Of a stretch of DNA of 64,000 nt, positions 17,322-24,760 are shown in pieces (position 1 is the first letter of the stretch; each line of letters starts with the position of its first letter). The stretch is from Oribacterium asaccharolyticum ACB7 (GTDB lineage Bacteria; Bacillota; Clostridia; Lachnospirales; Lachnospiraceae), in the NCBI RefSeq assembly GCF_000238075.1, contig NZ_JH414505.1:591904-655903 (forward strand), read 5' to 3'. The position numbers and the translations under genes were made by a program. Below the pieces are notes generated by a model, which saw only the letters and a program-made list of their open reading frames with translations, was not told the origin of the DNA and searched no databases.

Positions 17322-17756
17322 CTACAAACGATATATCATCAGTCCATCGATAATACCACACTTTTGAAATCCATATTTTTCAGCTATCCGAATACTACTT
17401 TTTTGTTCAGGTACACATTCAATCACTACCTGTTTACCTGAGTTTCTAGCTTTTGCTATCATACCTGATGTCAAGCATGATGCAATCCCTAGCCCCCAAA
17501 AGAAAGGTTCTAAAACCCATCCAATCTCGACACTCTCTGAATCGTAATCATGATAAATCACATATCCGATGAAGTCGTTATCTTTTTCAACTGCGTATAT
17601 CAATGGTGTCTCAGAAAGACCGGATCGAAAGAGGAATTGCTCGGTCTGCTCTTTTGTGTAGGGTGCTTCGAGATATTGCATTACTTTCGAATTCGACAAA
17701 AGTTTGTAAAGCGGTTCCAAATCACTGACTGTCATTTTTCTAATTCTTATATTCAT
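17322..17756 (-). CDS. GNAT family N-acetyltransferase
   Basis: A 144-residue acyl-CoA-dependent acetyltransferase of the GNAT fold. It opens IRIRKMTVSDLEPLYKLLSN, has the strand DFIGYVIYHDYDSESVEIGWVLEPFFWGLGIAS, in which GLGIAS corresponds to the acetyl-CoA-binding loop (Q/R-x-x-G-x-G/A, here degenerate as WGLGIA), and ends with AEKYGFQKCGIIDGLMIYRL, the usual closing strand. The EIGWVL-P-F-G-G pattern places it near the RimJ/RimL group. The acceptor is unknown; it could be a protein N-terminus or a small molecule. It lies in the inserted 1.8-kb segment between zinc-ribbon paralogues. Confidence 0.85.
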   Translation of the reverse strand: MNIRIRKMTVSDLEPLYKLLSNSKVMQYLEAPYTKEQTEQFLFRSGLSETPLIYAVEKDNDFIGYVIYHDYDSESVEIGWVLEPFFWGLGIASCLTSGMIAKARNSGKQVVIECVPEQKSSIRIAEKYGFQKCGIIDGLMIYRL

Positions 17757-17800
17757 TCATACTCCACAACTTCTAATCTACCATTTTCTATTTTCCAGAA

Positions 17801-17829
17801 AAGCCCCCCATCGAAATGATGGAAGGCTT
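17801..17829 (-). terminator. Terminator after the HigA-like gene
   Basis: Minus-strand hairpin with arms AAGCC-CCATC and GATGG-GGCTT around a short loop, followed by TTTTC. It is about 105 bases beyond the antitoxin stop. Confidence 0.5.
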
Positions 17830-17932
17830 ACTATTATTTCTCACCTAATTGTTCATTGAGAAATAAGTATCGCATGTGAAACTCGCTCAATATTTGTTAT
17901 CACGAGATGTTATCAGAGTTTCCGATTTCGCA

Positions 17933-18226
17933 CTATTTTGCTAGGTGCTGGTTCGGTACAAACTCTATTCTCAGCGTCGAATTCACCGCTTCGGCGATAC
18001 GATTCAGTAAGGCCAAACTGGGATTCCTTGTGCCATTCTCCAATCTGCTGATATCTGCCTGACTGATTCCGGTTTTCTCAGATAACTCCGCCTGCGTAAG
18101 TCCTGCTTCCTTTCTCGCTCGAATCAAAGACATCGTGATGTCTCTCTCCGGCTGAAGAGCTTCATATTCCTTTCTAAACGCAGCATCCTGCATGAGTTCG
18201 TTAGTCAATTCCTGTAAATCGCTCAT
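17933..18226 (-). CDS. HigA-type antitoxin, XRE-family regulator
   Basis: A 97-residue DNA-binding protein. After an N-terminal helix (MSDLQELTNELMQDAAFRKEYEAL) it has an XRE helix-turn-helix, RKEAGLTQAELSEKTGISQADISRLENGTRNPSLALLNRIAEAV, followed by a short C-terminal strand TLRIEFVP. This is the layout of antitoxins paired with HigB/phage Gp49-like toxins. The ATG overlaps the stop of the decayed higB gene by four bases (ATGA). A perfect 20-bp palindrome lies upstream of the toxin remnant and is the likely operator. With the toxin broken, this is an orphan antitoxin that may persist as a repressor. Confidence 0.85.
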   Translation of the reverse strand: MSDLQELTNELMQDAAFRKEYEALQPERDITMSLIRARKEAGLTQAELSEKTGISQADISRLENGTRNPSLALLNRIAEAVNSTLRIEFVPNQHLAK

Positions 18227-18422
18227 CGTATGCTCTCCTTCCTTCTCAAGTAAATCGCTCTCCTCTGCTTTGCTAGCTGGATCTCACTTTGCGGCGTTTT
18301 CTGCTGCTTCTTGACAAAACCATTTGTCGCAATAATAATCTCATCTTCACGTCAAGCGTTCGAATAAAATCACCAACCGGTTTACTTCCATCTTCTTCTC
18401 GATAAAAATTCACACTAAACAA
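18223..18422 (-). pseudogene. HigB-type toxin remnant with internal deletion
   Basis: Reading the minus strand from a TTG at 18422 (AAAGGAG eight bases upstream) gives LFSVNFYREEDGSKPVGDFI and RTLDVKMRLL, matching the N-terminus of HigB/Gp49-like toxins (PF05973 type). From about 18340 a different frame gives NGFVKKQQKTPQSEIQLAKQ and RRAIYLRRKESIR, the conserved toxin C-terminus, ending at the antitoxin start. The middle of about 50 residues is missing and the two ends are out of frame, so no working toxin can be made. Confidence 0.8.
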
Positions 18423-18434
18423 ATCGCATCTCCT

Positions 18435-18454
18435 TTATGCTATATATAGCATAA
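18435..18454. promoter_or_regulatory. 20-bp perfect palindrome, probable HigA operator
   Basis: TTATGCTATATATAGCATAA reads the same on both strands. It lies 13 bases upstream of the toxin remnant start and partly overlaps a likely -10 region, as expected for an autoregulated toxin-antitoxin operator. Confidence 0.65.
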
Positions 18455-18559
18455 TGCATGTGGTTCACTCCGTCAATACCTATTAATTCCCCTTTTTCTG
18501 TACACTTCTTTGTGCATCACCTTCTATTTACTTTATTGATTCGATAGACTTTCCGAGCT

Positions 18560-20284
18560 TTAGTTACCGAATATTTCCTCTCCAACATTCGAAAGCTCCT
18601 CCGAGAATGCCTCTCCCAGCTCCTTCACCTCATACAAAGTGTAGTCGGAAATATCTACCGTCTTTCCCTTCGGTCTGGAAAGATCCGCCCCTTCCTTCGC
18701 ATTGACATGGATGCTGAGGGTTTTGATTCCGGGTAAATAATCCTCTTCTAATCCACTAATTTTTATTTCATAGTCCGTACTGTTCTTCTTTCCGGCTGTT
18801 ACCGTCATCTTACCTCGAGGCCCATCATAGCCTAAAGCATCGCTAAAATCATACTCACCGTACGGTAAAGCTAAGATTTTATCCTTCTTCCCTTTTTCCA
18901 CAGAATATTCCACACCTGCATAGTACCTAAAACCTCTTACGTAAAGATGACAATCTCCATCCAGCGTTTTCCCGTTATCCTTATATACGTTCCAAATATC
19001 AAAACCAATTTGGTCTCCTTGGACATCGCCGAAGCCGAAAAGCTCTGCTCTTATTTTTTTATACCTCCCACTAATGCATTCAAAGAATGTTCTATCTCCA
19101 GATTCCAAGTTAAATTCGCCATCATCCTCTAGATCAGTTCCTATTTGAATTTTCCGGACTTCCTTCCCCTCCATGGTAAGTACCCACATAATATGCTTCT
19201 CTTCAAGCTCTTCTGCGAGTTCTTCCGCATTCTCACGAAGCCAATCGGCAAAGTCTGACAAGCGACTCTCATCTATAAATCCATAATAATCTATTTGGTT
19301 TGAAATCATGATACCGAGTCCACTTTGTATCAGCAGTTTTGCACAGTCTTCATCCTTTTCCAGCTTATCGGCGAATTTCTCTACGATCCTCTCCAGATCT
19401 TCCGCGCTTGGCTTAAATCTGTAAATTGTACCCTCAAATTCTTTCTCTTTGAAGTCCTCCCCATAAATCGACATCGTAAAGCTTCCCTTTTCTACCGTAA
19501 AATTCTCTTCGGTGAAAAACTCGGAAAGCAGACTTCCGTATTTCTTGAATAACTTTTCGGCAAGCTTTCGGTTTTCCTTCTTCTTATTGAAGTTCGGAAG
19601 TTCTATCTCTTTATCGTATGAATTACTCAGGATGGACTGAAGCTCTCCCTGATAAAACTTCTTTTCCAGAGAGGGAAACGCCAAGCCGAGTTTTCCGTCC
19701 GCATATTCGCCATAGGCATCCAGCACATCTTCTCCCATGATATTAAAGAGCAGGCTCGCTTGATAACTTCCCTTTTCCGGATTGGTCTTGGTCTTCACCA
19801 CGATGGAAGAGTCTTCCAGATATTTGGCTACCTCTTTGTTTCCCCTCACCTCTCCGTTTATGGTAAAAGTGATATTTTTTTTCGTTAGCGGGAAGATTTC
19901 CAGTTTATCGAGATCGTTAAGCTTTTCATTAAAGTAATCCGCCTGATACTTTAGAAATTTCTGCTTCGGACTTAAGAAAAGTCCCATGGAAAGAACCGTC
20001 TTTCCCAAGACCAAAACACCGACCAGAACCGCAATGAAAACAGCCGCTACGCCAATGAGAAAATAGGGTTTCCCTCCCTTTTTCTCCTTATTTTCCTGCA
20101 AAGTAGCGCCAGCCGAAGCCGCCTGCGCCGCATTCACACTATTCTGCACCGGCTCTTCACCTCCCACGGCCTCCTGCACCGGCATTCCCTCTCCTACGGG
20201 ATGCTCCTCCAGCTTCTCTCCGCAATGCGTGCAAAACAAACAGCCGTCTTGTACCGCATTTCCGCAATTAGGACAGTTTCTCAT
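18560..20284 (-). CDS. Zinc-ribbon single-pass membrane protein, paralogue 3
   Basis: A 574-residue near-copy of paralogue 2: same zinc ribbon, linker, basic junction, membrane helix (PYFLIGVAAVFIAVLVGVLVLG) and outer domain. Differences cluster near residues 425-475 (around 18905-19050), where paralogue 2 has an unrelated sequence. ATG at 20284 follows AGGGAGAAAGTAC, and the promoter is the same as that of the other members. Its downstream terminator has been split by the 1.8-kb insertion: the CCCCTTTTT arm remains at 18489-18497 while the other arm lies beyond 16708. Function unknown. Confidence 0.85.
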   Translation of the reverse strand: MRNCPNCGNAVQDGCLFCTHCGEKLEEHPVGEGMPVQEAVGGEEPVQNSVNAAQAASAGATLQENKEKKGGKPYFLIGVAAVFIAVLVGVLVLGKTVLSMGLFLSPKQKFLKYQADYFNEKLNDLDKLEIFPLTKKNITFTINGEVRGNKEVAKYLEDSSIVVKTKTNPEKGSYQASLLFNIMGEDVLDAYGEYADGKLGLAFPSLEKKFYQGELQSILSNSYDKEIELPNFNKKKENRKLAEKLFKKYGSLLSEFFTEENFTVEKGSFTMSIYGEDFKEKEFEGTIYRFKPSAEDLERIVEKFADKLEKDEDCAKLLIQSGLGIMISNQIDYYGFIDESRLSDFADWLRENAEELAEELEEKHIMWVLTMEGKEVRKIQIGTDLEDDGEFNLESGDRTFFECISGRYKKIRAELFGFGDVQGDQIGFDIWNVYKDNGKTLDGDCHLYVRGFRYYAGVEYSVEKGKKDKILALPYGEYDFSDALGYDGPRGKMTVTAGKKNSTDYEIKISGLEEDYLPGIKTLSIHVNAKEGADLSRPKGKTVDISDYTLYEVKELGEAFSEELSNVGEEIFGN

Positions 20285-20344
20285 GTACTTTCTCCCTTCA
20301 AACAGTAAACGTACCGCGTTATTTTGTTTTTCTCCTGTTCTTGT

Positions 20345-20373
20345 AGCATAACATAAAAGGAGAGAGCCTTCAA
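20345..20373 (-). promoter_or_regulatory. Promoter of zinc-ribbon paralogue 3
   Basis: Minus-strand TTGAAG (20368-20373), 17 bases, TATGCT (20345-20350); embedded in the terminator hairpin of paralogue 4. Confidence 0.6.
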
Positions 20374-20389
20374 ACGACTCTCTCCCTTT
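20356..20389 (-). terminator. Terminator after zinc-ribbon paralogue 4
   Basis: Arms AAAGGAGAGAG (20356-20366) and CTCTCTCCCTTT (20378-20389) pair with one bulged base around a loop that holds the -35 of the next gene's promoter. About 30 bases after the stop. Confidence 0.55.
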
Positions 20390-20419
20390 CTTAATCCCTT
20401 TCTTTCGGAATCCTATTTT

Positions 20420-22267
20420 TTACTTCACTACATCTTCCAAACTCTCAAAAATATGCTCGAAGCCCTGCCCGAATTTTTCAGCAAGCTCCGACAATTCCTC
20501 TTCGGAGTAATCGGAGATATCCACGGCCTTTCCCTTCGGTGCGGAAAGTTTTGTCTTGTCCGAGCTGTTCAAGTTGATTTTCAGGGAATCAAATCCCAGG
20601 TAATAGGATTGCAGCCCGCTGATAACCAGTTCATGATCCGTACTGCCGTTTTTCCCCTCTTTAACGGTCAAATTTGCCTCTCCTCCCATTCCGGTCGGAT
20701 CCTTTACGGAATAGGTACCGTAAGGCATCAGAACAGACTTCTTATCCGTTTCAATGGAATATTCCAGTCCCTGAATATTAATGATACCGTTTCCGCCGGA
20801 AATACTTCCCTTCAATGTCTTACCCTTCTTTGTGTAGGTGTTGGTAAGATAATAGTTTTCACTGTCGGCAGGCTGTGCATTCAGCTGTTCCACGGTCTTT
20901 GCGCCGTCTTTTCCGCTCTCCAGGCTGTAGACTCCCTGATCCGAGGAAATCTTAATTTGGCGAAGCTCTTTTCCTTCTACGGCAATCTCCCAAGTGAAGT
21001 TTGCTTCTTCGATTGTCTTCCCCATCTCTTCCGCATTGTCCCGGAGATTCTCCGCAAACTTTGCAAGCTGCTCCTTTGCATCCGGTTCTTCTCCGAGCCC
21101 CATAGCCGCCTCGAATCCGTTACCATAGCTTCCCTGCTCCAAGAGGGTCTCTAAATCCTTATCCTTCTCCACCATCGTCGCAAGCTTTTCCATGAAGGCT
21201 TGTATGTCTTTTGCTTTTGGCTTAAAGGTATAAACCTCTCCTTTATAGTCCTTTTTGACGGAGTCCAGGGTAAACTTCGTTTTCTCCACTGTAAGATTAT
21301 CCTTGGTAATCAGTGTGGAGAGCAGAGCGCCGTACTTCTTTCTCAGCTTTTCCAGCGTTTTCTTATTCTCCTTAACCTGCTTTAAATCGGGCGTTTCATC
21401 CGCTTTTTCACCGGTCAGATTCTCATAAATTTTCTTATAATCACCCTTATAAAAGTTCTCGTCTATCGTCGGAACGGAAAAGCCGATTTTTCCGTCAACA
21501 TACTCACCATAGGCATCCAGGATATCACTTCCCATGAGCTTTAAGCCCATGTTCATCTGCAGACTGCCCTTATCCAGATCGGTTTTCGTTTCCAGAGTCA
21601 GCGCTGTATCCTCCAGATATTGATTAATCTCTTCGTTCCCTTCCACTTCTCCGGTCAGAACCAGTGTTGCTTCCTGATTCTCTTCCGTACTAAGGAAACC
21701 GAGATCCTCCAAGGCTTTAAACTTGTTCTCGAGGTAATCATACTGGTAGTTTAAGAATTTCTGTTCCGGGCTCAAGTTCAATCCGCCGGAAAATAAATTC
21801 TTGCCGAAGGAAAAGACAGCCGCCACAACAATGGCAAGCAAAAGGAACAGACCGATAAAGATAAGCGGTGAAACTCCTTTTTTCTTCTTTTCTTCTACCG
21901 TATATCTTGCATATTCCGGTGCCTGCTCCGCTGCAACCGGCGTTGGCTCCGCTGCAGGAGGTATCGGCTCCGCTACTGCTGCCGTTGCTTCCGCTCTCAG
22001 TTCTGCTGCCGCAGGTGTCGGCTCTACTGCAGGGGGTGTCTGCTCCGCTACTGCCGCTGTTGCTTCCGCTGTCGGTTCTGCTGCCGCAGGTGCCGCCGCT
22101 ACTGCCGCCGGACTCTCGTCCACTGTCTGCTCCGCAGCCTTAGGCTCCGCGGCGGGTTCAATCGTCACGGGCGTCGGCGCTGTTTCGGACTCCACCTTTT
22201 CTCCGCAATACGTGCAAAATACATCCTGATCCTGTAAATCTTCTCCACAATTAGGACATTTTTTCAT
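20420..22267 (-). CDS. Zinc-ribbon single-pass membrane protein, paralogue 4
   Basis: A 615-residue member of the array and the first in transcription order. Zinc ribbon CPNCGEDLQDQDVFCTYCG, then a long linker (about 95 residues) built from Ala, Glu, Pro and Thr with repeats such as EATAAVAEQTPPA and EATAAVAEPIPPA, a KKKKG junction, one membrane helix (LIFIGLFLLLAIVVAAVF) and an outer domain starting PEQKFLNYQYDYLENKF. The outer domain shares with its paralogues the KTDLDKGSLQ, LDAYGEYVDGKIGF and KAVDISDYSEEEL segments. GGGGAGG precedes the ATG. Function unknown; the cytoplasmic zinc ribbon and large outer domain suggest signalling or assembly across the membrane. Confidence 0.85.
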   Translation of the reverse strand: MKKCPNCGEDLQDQDVFCTYCGEKVESETAPTPVTIEPAAEPKAAEQTVDESPAAVAAAPAAAEPTAEATAAVAEQTPPAVEPTPAAAELRAEATAAVAEPIPPAAEPTPVAAEQAPEYARYTVEEKKKKGVSPLIFIGLFLLLAIVVAAVFSFGKNLFSGGLNLSPEQKFLNYQYDYLENKFKALEDLGFLSTEENQEATLVLTGEVEGNEEINQYLEDTALTLETKTDLDKGSLQMNMGLKLMGSDILDAYGEYVDGKIGFSVPTIDENFYKGDYKKIYENLTGEKADETPDLKQVKENKKTLEKLRKKYGALLSTLITKDNLTVEKTKFTLDSVKKDYKGEVYTFKPKAKDIQAFMEKLATMVEKDKDLETLLEQGSYGNGFEAAMGLGEEPDAKEQLAKFAENLRDNAEEMGKTIEEANFTWEIAVEGKELRQIKISSDQGVYSLESGKDGAKTVEQLNAQPADSENYYLTNTYTKKGKTLKGSISGGNGIINIQGLEYSIETDKKSVLMPYGTYSVKDPTGMGGEANLTVKEGKNGSTDHELVISGLQSYYLGFDSLKINLNSSDKTKLSAPKGKAVDISDYSEEELSELAEKFGQGFEHIFESLEDVVK

Positions 22268-22327
22268 ATATTCCTCCCCTAACTCATCTGATGATGAACA
22301 CTAAGCTGCCTAAAACAATCTCATGGT

Positions 22328-22356
22328 AGCATAACATAGGACATAATTTATTTCAA
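22328..22356 (-). promoter_or_regulatory. Promoter of zinc-ribbon paralogue 4
   Basis: Minus-strand TTGAAA (22351-22356), 17 bases, TATGCT (22328-22333). Not overlapped by a terminator hairpin, unlike the other three. Confidence 0.6.
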
Positions 22357-22397
22357 ATTTATAAATATTTTAAGAAAATTTCTACCGATTAAGAACC

Positions 22398-22433
22398 AAC
22401 GGGATATTGCACGCTTTGCGAGCGATACTCGTT
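22398..22433. repeat. REP-like palindromic element, copy 1
   Basis: A 36-base imperfect palindrome beginning AACGGGATATTG and ending GATACTCGTT, folding into a stem with one bulged A and a TTT loop. A second copy at 37955-37990 has the same length, the same loop and 30 of 36 identical bases. Both are followed by ATGA. Confidence 0.65.
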
Positions 22434-22470
22434 ATGAAGAAAAAGTCCTCCGTCTATGCGGAGAACCCAT

Positions 22471-22498
22471 AGAAAAAGCACCGCTAGAGCAGCGGTGC
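22471..22498 (-). terminator. Terminator overlapping the end of cls
   Basis: Minus-strand stem GCACCGCT (22491-22498) / AGCGGTGC (22478-22485) with a five-base loop, followed by TTTTTCT. The last codons and the stop of cls form one arm and the loop. Confidence 0.85.
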
Positions 22499-24040
22499 CA
22501 TAAAACGCAGAAAGCCCTGAACGCTTCTTTTCAAGAGGCTTCTTTTCTTTCCCCATTCCGGGCTGACTTCCCGGGAAACACGGAAGACTTCATAGAAATC
22601 ATCCGCAATGTCAAAAATGCAGGGACTTTCATAAATCAGCACTCCATTTTCAAAATGATGGTAGAGGGAACGGTAGTCAAAGTTGATTGTCCCCACTGTG
22701 GCAATGCGATGATCCACCAGGACCTGCTTGGAGTGGATAAAGCCCGGTGTATATTCATAGATGCGCACCCCGGCCCGAAGAAGCTGCGCATAATAAGAGC
22801 GACTGATTGCATAAATCAGTTTTTTGTCCGGGATTCCCGGTAAAACAATGCGAACATCCACTCCGCGCCTTGCCGCATTCGTAAGCGCACGGCTCATCTC
22901 GTCGGTGATAATGAGATAGGGTGTCGTGATATAAATGCAGTCTTCCGCAGAAGCGATCAGATTAAGATAAACGTCTTCCCCGATCGCCTTATTGTCAATA
23001 GGAGAATCCCCGTAGGGGGCACAGTATCCCTCCCCCGGAAAACGATCCCAGTGTCTCGGGAGGTAATTGTAAATCCCGCGCACCAGACTGTCGTCCATCG
23101 CATGCCACATCTCCAGAAAAAGCAAGGTCAGCGTTCCGACAGCCTCGCCCCGTAACCGAATGCCCGTGTCTTTCCAATAGCCGTAGGGAGAATGGATATT
23201 AAAATACTCATCCGCAAGATTGTATCCCCCCGTAAATCCGATCTGCCCATCTATAACGGTGATTTTCCGGTGGTCCCGGTTGTTCATAAAAAGATTCACA
23301 ATCGGCACAATGGGATTAAAGATGCGGCACTGAATGCCGCCGTCTTCCAGCTCCTGCACGAAGCGCGGATTCACAAAACCGACAGACCCCACATCATCAT
23401 AGAAGAGACGCACTTCTACGCCCTCCTTCGCCTTTGCAAGAAGGACTTCCTTCATTTCTCCGAAGCTTTCCCGGTCTTCTATGGCGTGATACTCCATGAA
23501 AATAAACTTTTTGGCTCCCCGAAGCGCTTCTATCTGCGCTTCAAAGCCCAGAGTAGCCTCCTTATAAAAGACTACCTCCGTATTTCTGTAAACCGGAAAG
23601 CCCGCATATTGCTCCAGCATAGCAAACTGATTTCTTGCTACCCGGCTCTCTCTCCGTAGCGCTTCTAAAACACCGTGACTCTGATCCAGGTAGGGAAAAA
23701 GCATTCCGTCCGCGAGCTCAAAACGCTTTTGCATGGTTCTTCTGAAATTGGTGCCGTATACCAAAATATAAAGTACCCATCCCAAAATCGGTGCCGCCAT
23801 AATAAAAACAACCCAAGTCATCTTGATGGAAGCATTCGTTCTCTTTCCGATGATGGAAAAAATGGAAAGAACGGAAAGAATCCTAAAACCGATTGAAATA
23901 AAGATATAATTATCAACAAGGTGAACCAGTATAAGGTAGAACCAGGCAATCTGCAGAAGAACGGCAAACACCACAAAAAGCAGTCTTCCGACACTATTCT
24001 TTTGGTCTTCTTTGTGGATGACTTTCGTCTTTTTCGGCAT
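22484..24040 (-). CDS. cls: Cardiolipin synthase
   Basis: A 518-residue membrane enzyme of the phospholipase D superfamily that joins two phosphatidylglycerol molecules into cardiolipin. Two N-terminal helices (LLFVVFAVLLQIAWFYLILV and the WVVFIMAAPILGWVLYILV pair) are followed by two HKD motifs: NRDHRKITVIDGQIGFTGGYNLADEY near residue 245 and HSKQVLVDHRIATVGTINFDYRS near residue 430. Length and layout match the two-transmembrane bacterial Cls type. The gene stands alone, with its own terminator formed by its last codons. The call is secure. Confidence 0.95.
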   Translation of the reverse strand: MPKKTKVIHKEDQKNSVGRLLFVVFAVLLQIAWFYLILVHLVDNYIFISIGFRILSVLSIFSIIGKRTNASIKMTWVVFIMAAPILGWVLYILVYGTNFRRTMQKRFELADGMLFPYLDQSHGVLEALRRESRVARNQFAMLEQYAGFPVYRNTEVVFYKEATLGFEAQIEALRGAKKFIFMEYHAIEDRESFGEMKEVLLAKAKEGVEVRLFYDDVGSVGFVNPRFVQELEDGGIQCRIFNPIVPIVNLFMNNRDHRKITVIDGQIGFTGGYNLADEYFNIHSPYGYWKDTGIRLRGEAVGTLTLLFLEMWHAMDDSLVRGIYNYLPRHWDRFPGEGYCAPYGDSPIDNKAIGEDVYLNLIASAEDCIYITTPYLIITDEMSRALTNAARRGVDVRIVLPGIPDKKLIYAISRSYYAQLLRAGVRIYEYTPGFIHSKQVLVDHRIATVGTINFDYRSLYHHFENGVLIYESPCIFDIADDFYEVFRVSREVSPEWGKKRSLLKRSVQGFLRFMAPLL

Positions 24041-24114
24041 AACCGGTTCCTTCTTTCCTTCTTAATCTACCTTTCATTTTAGCACAGATTTGCTTTTCTG
24101 AAAATTCATCCCGC

Positions 24115-24687
24115 CTACTGTTTTTCCGATCCGGCATTTTCTTGCAGAAAATGCTCTAAATAACTGAGCGGAAAAGGCGGTGAAGCAAGAGGCTTTACCG
24201 CGAGCTGCATCAGAAGAATGGGGTTGTCATCGGCAAGCGCTCTGTTTAAATTCAGTTTTCCGCAACGGTTGCAGCGGTGAAGAATGCTCCAGTCTCCGTC
24301 CTCTCTGGAAACAACCGCAATCGGCTCCATTTTCCCGTGACAGGATGCCTTCCGGTCCCCGGGTTCTTCATCCACATGGAGACTGTAGAGACAATACGGG
24401 CAATGATTTCTGTGGTTGGAGCCGGCCCCATCCGGATGAATCTCCTTTCCGCAATTCGCGCAGGAGAAGCTCTCCATGCAGGCCTCTGTGCGATAATCCG
24501 CATGTATAGACTCTCTTCCCTGCTGCCGTAAGCGCTGCTTATCCGCCTGCTGCACCGTCTGTCTTTCCGCCTGTTGCGTCGCCTGTCTTTCCGTCTGCTC
24601 CCTTCCCGACACTGCAGAATCTGTTTTCCTTTTTTGCTGTCCCGGCCTTTTTGCCTTTCTTTTCACCGCCATTTCCCCGTTCTTCAT
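24115..24687 (-). CDS. RNHCP domain protein
   Basis: A 190-residue protein. The first 65 residues are basic and glutamine-rich with repeats such as ERQATQQAERQTVQQADKQ. The rest is an RNHCP domain: FSCANCGKEIHPDGAGSNHRNHCPYCLYSLHVD, then GDRKASCHGKMEPIAV, and a second cysteine pair in LHRCNRCGKLNLNRALADDNP. The RNHCP motif itself and the CxxC pairs suggest a zinc-binding fold, possibly nucleic-acid binding; no function is established for the family. GGAGAAAAG precedes the ATG. It sits between cls and the PucR gene with no obvious functional tie. Confidence 0.88.
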   Translation of the reverse strand: MKNGEMAVKRKAKRPGQQKRKTDSAVSGREQTERQATQQAERQTVQQADKQRLRQQGRESIHADYRTEACMESFSCANCGKEIHPDGAGSNHRNHCPYCLYSLHVDEEPGDRKASCHGKMEPIAVVSREDGDWSILHRCNRCGKLNLNRALADDNPILLMQLAVKPLASPPFPLSYLEHFLQENAGSEKQ

Positions 24688-24760
24688 TCCCGCTTTTCTC
24701 CTAACTTGACAAGGTAATTTTTTAACAATATTATACCATTCTGGCTTGCAAACAACCTTT

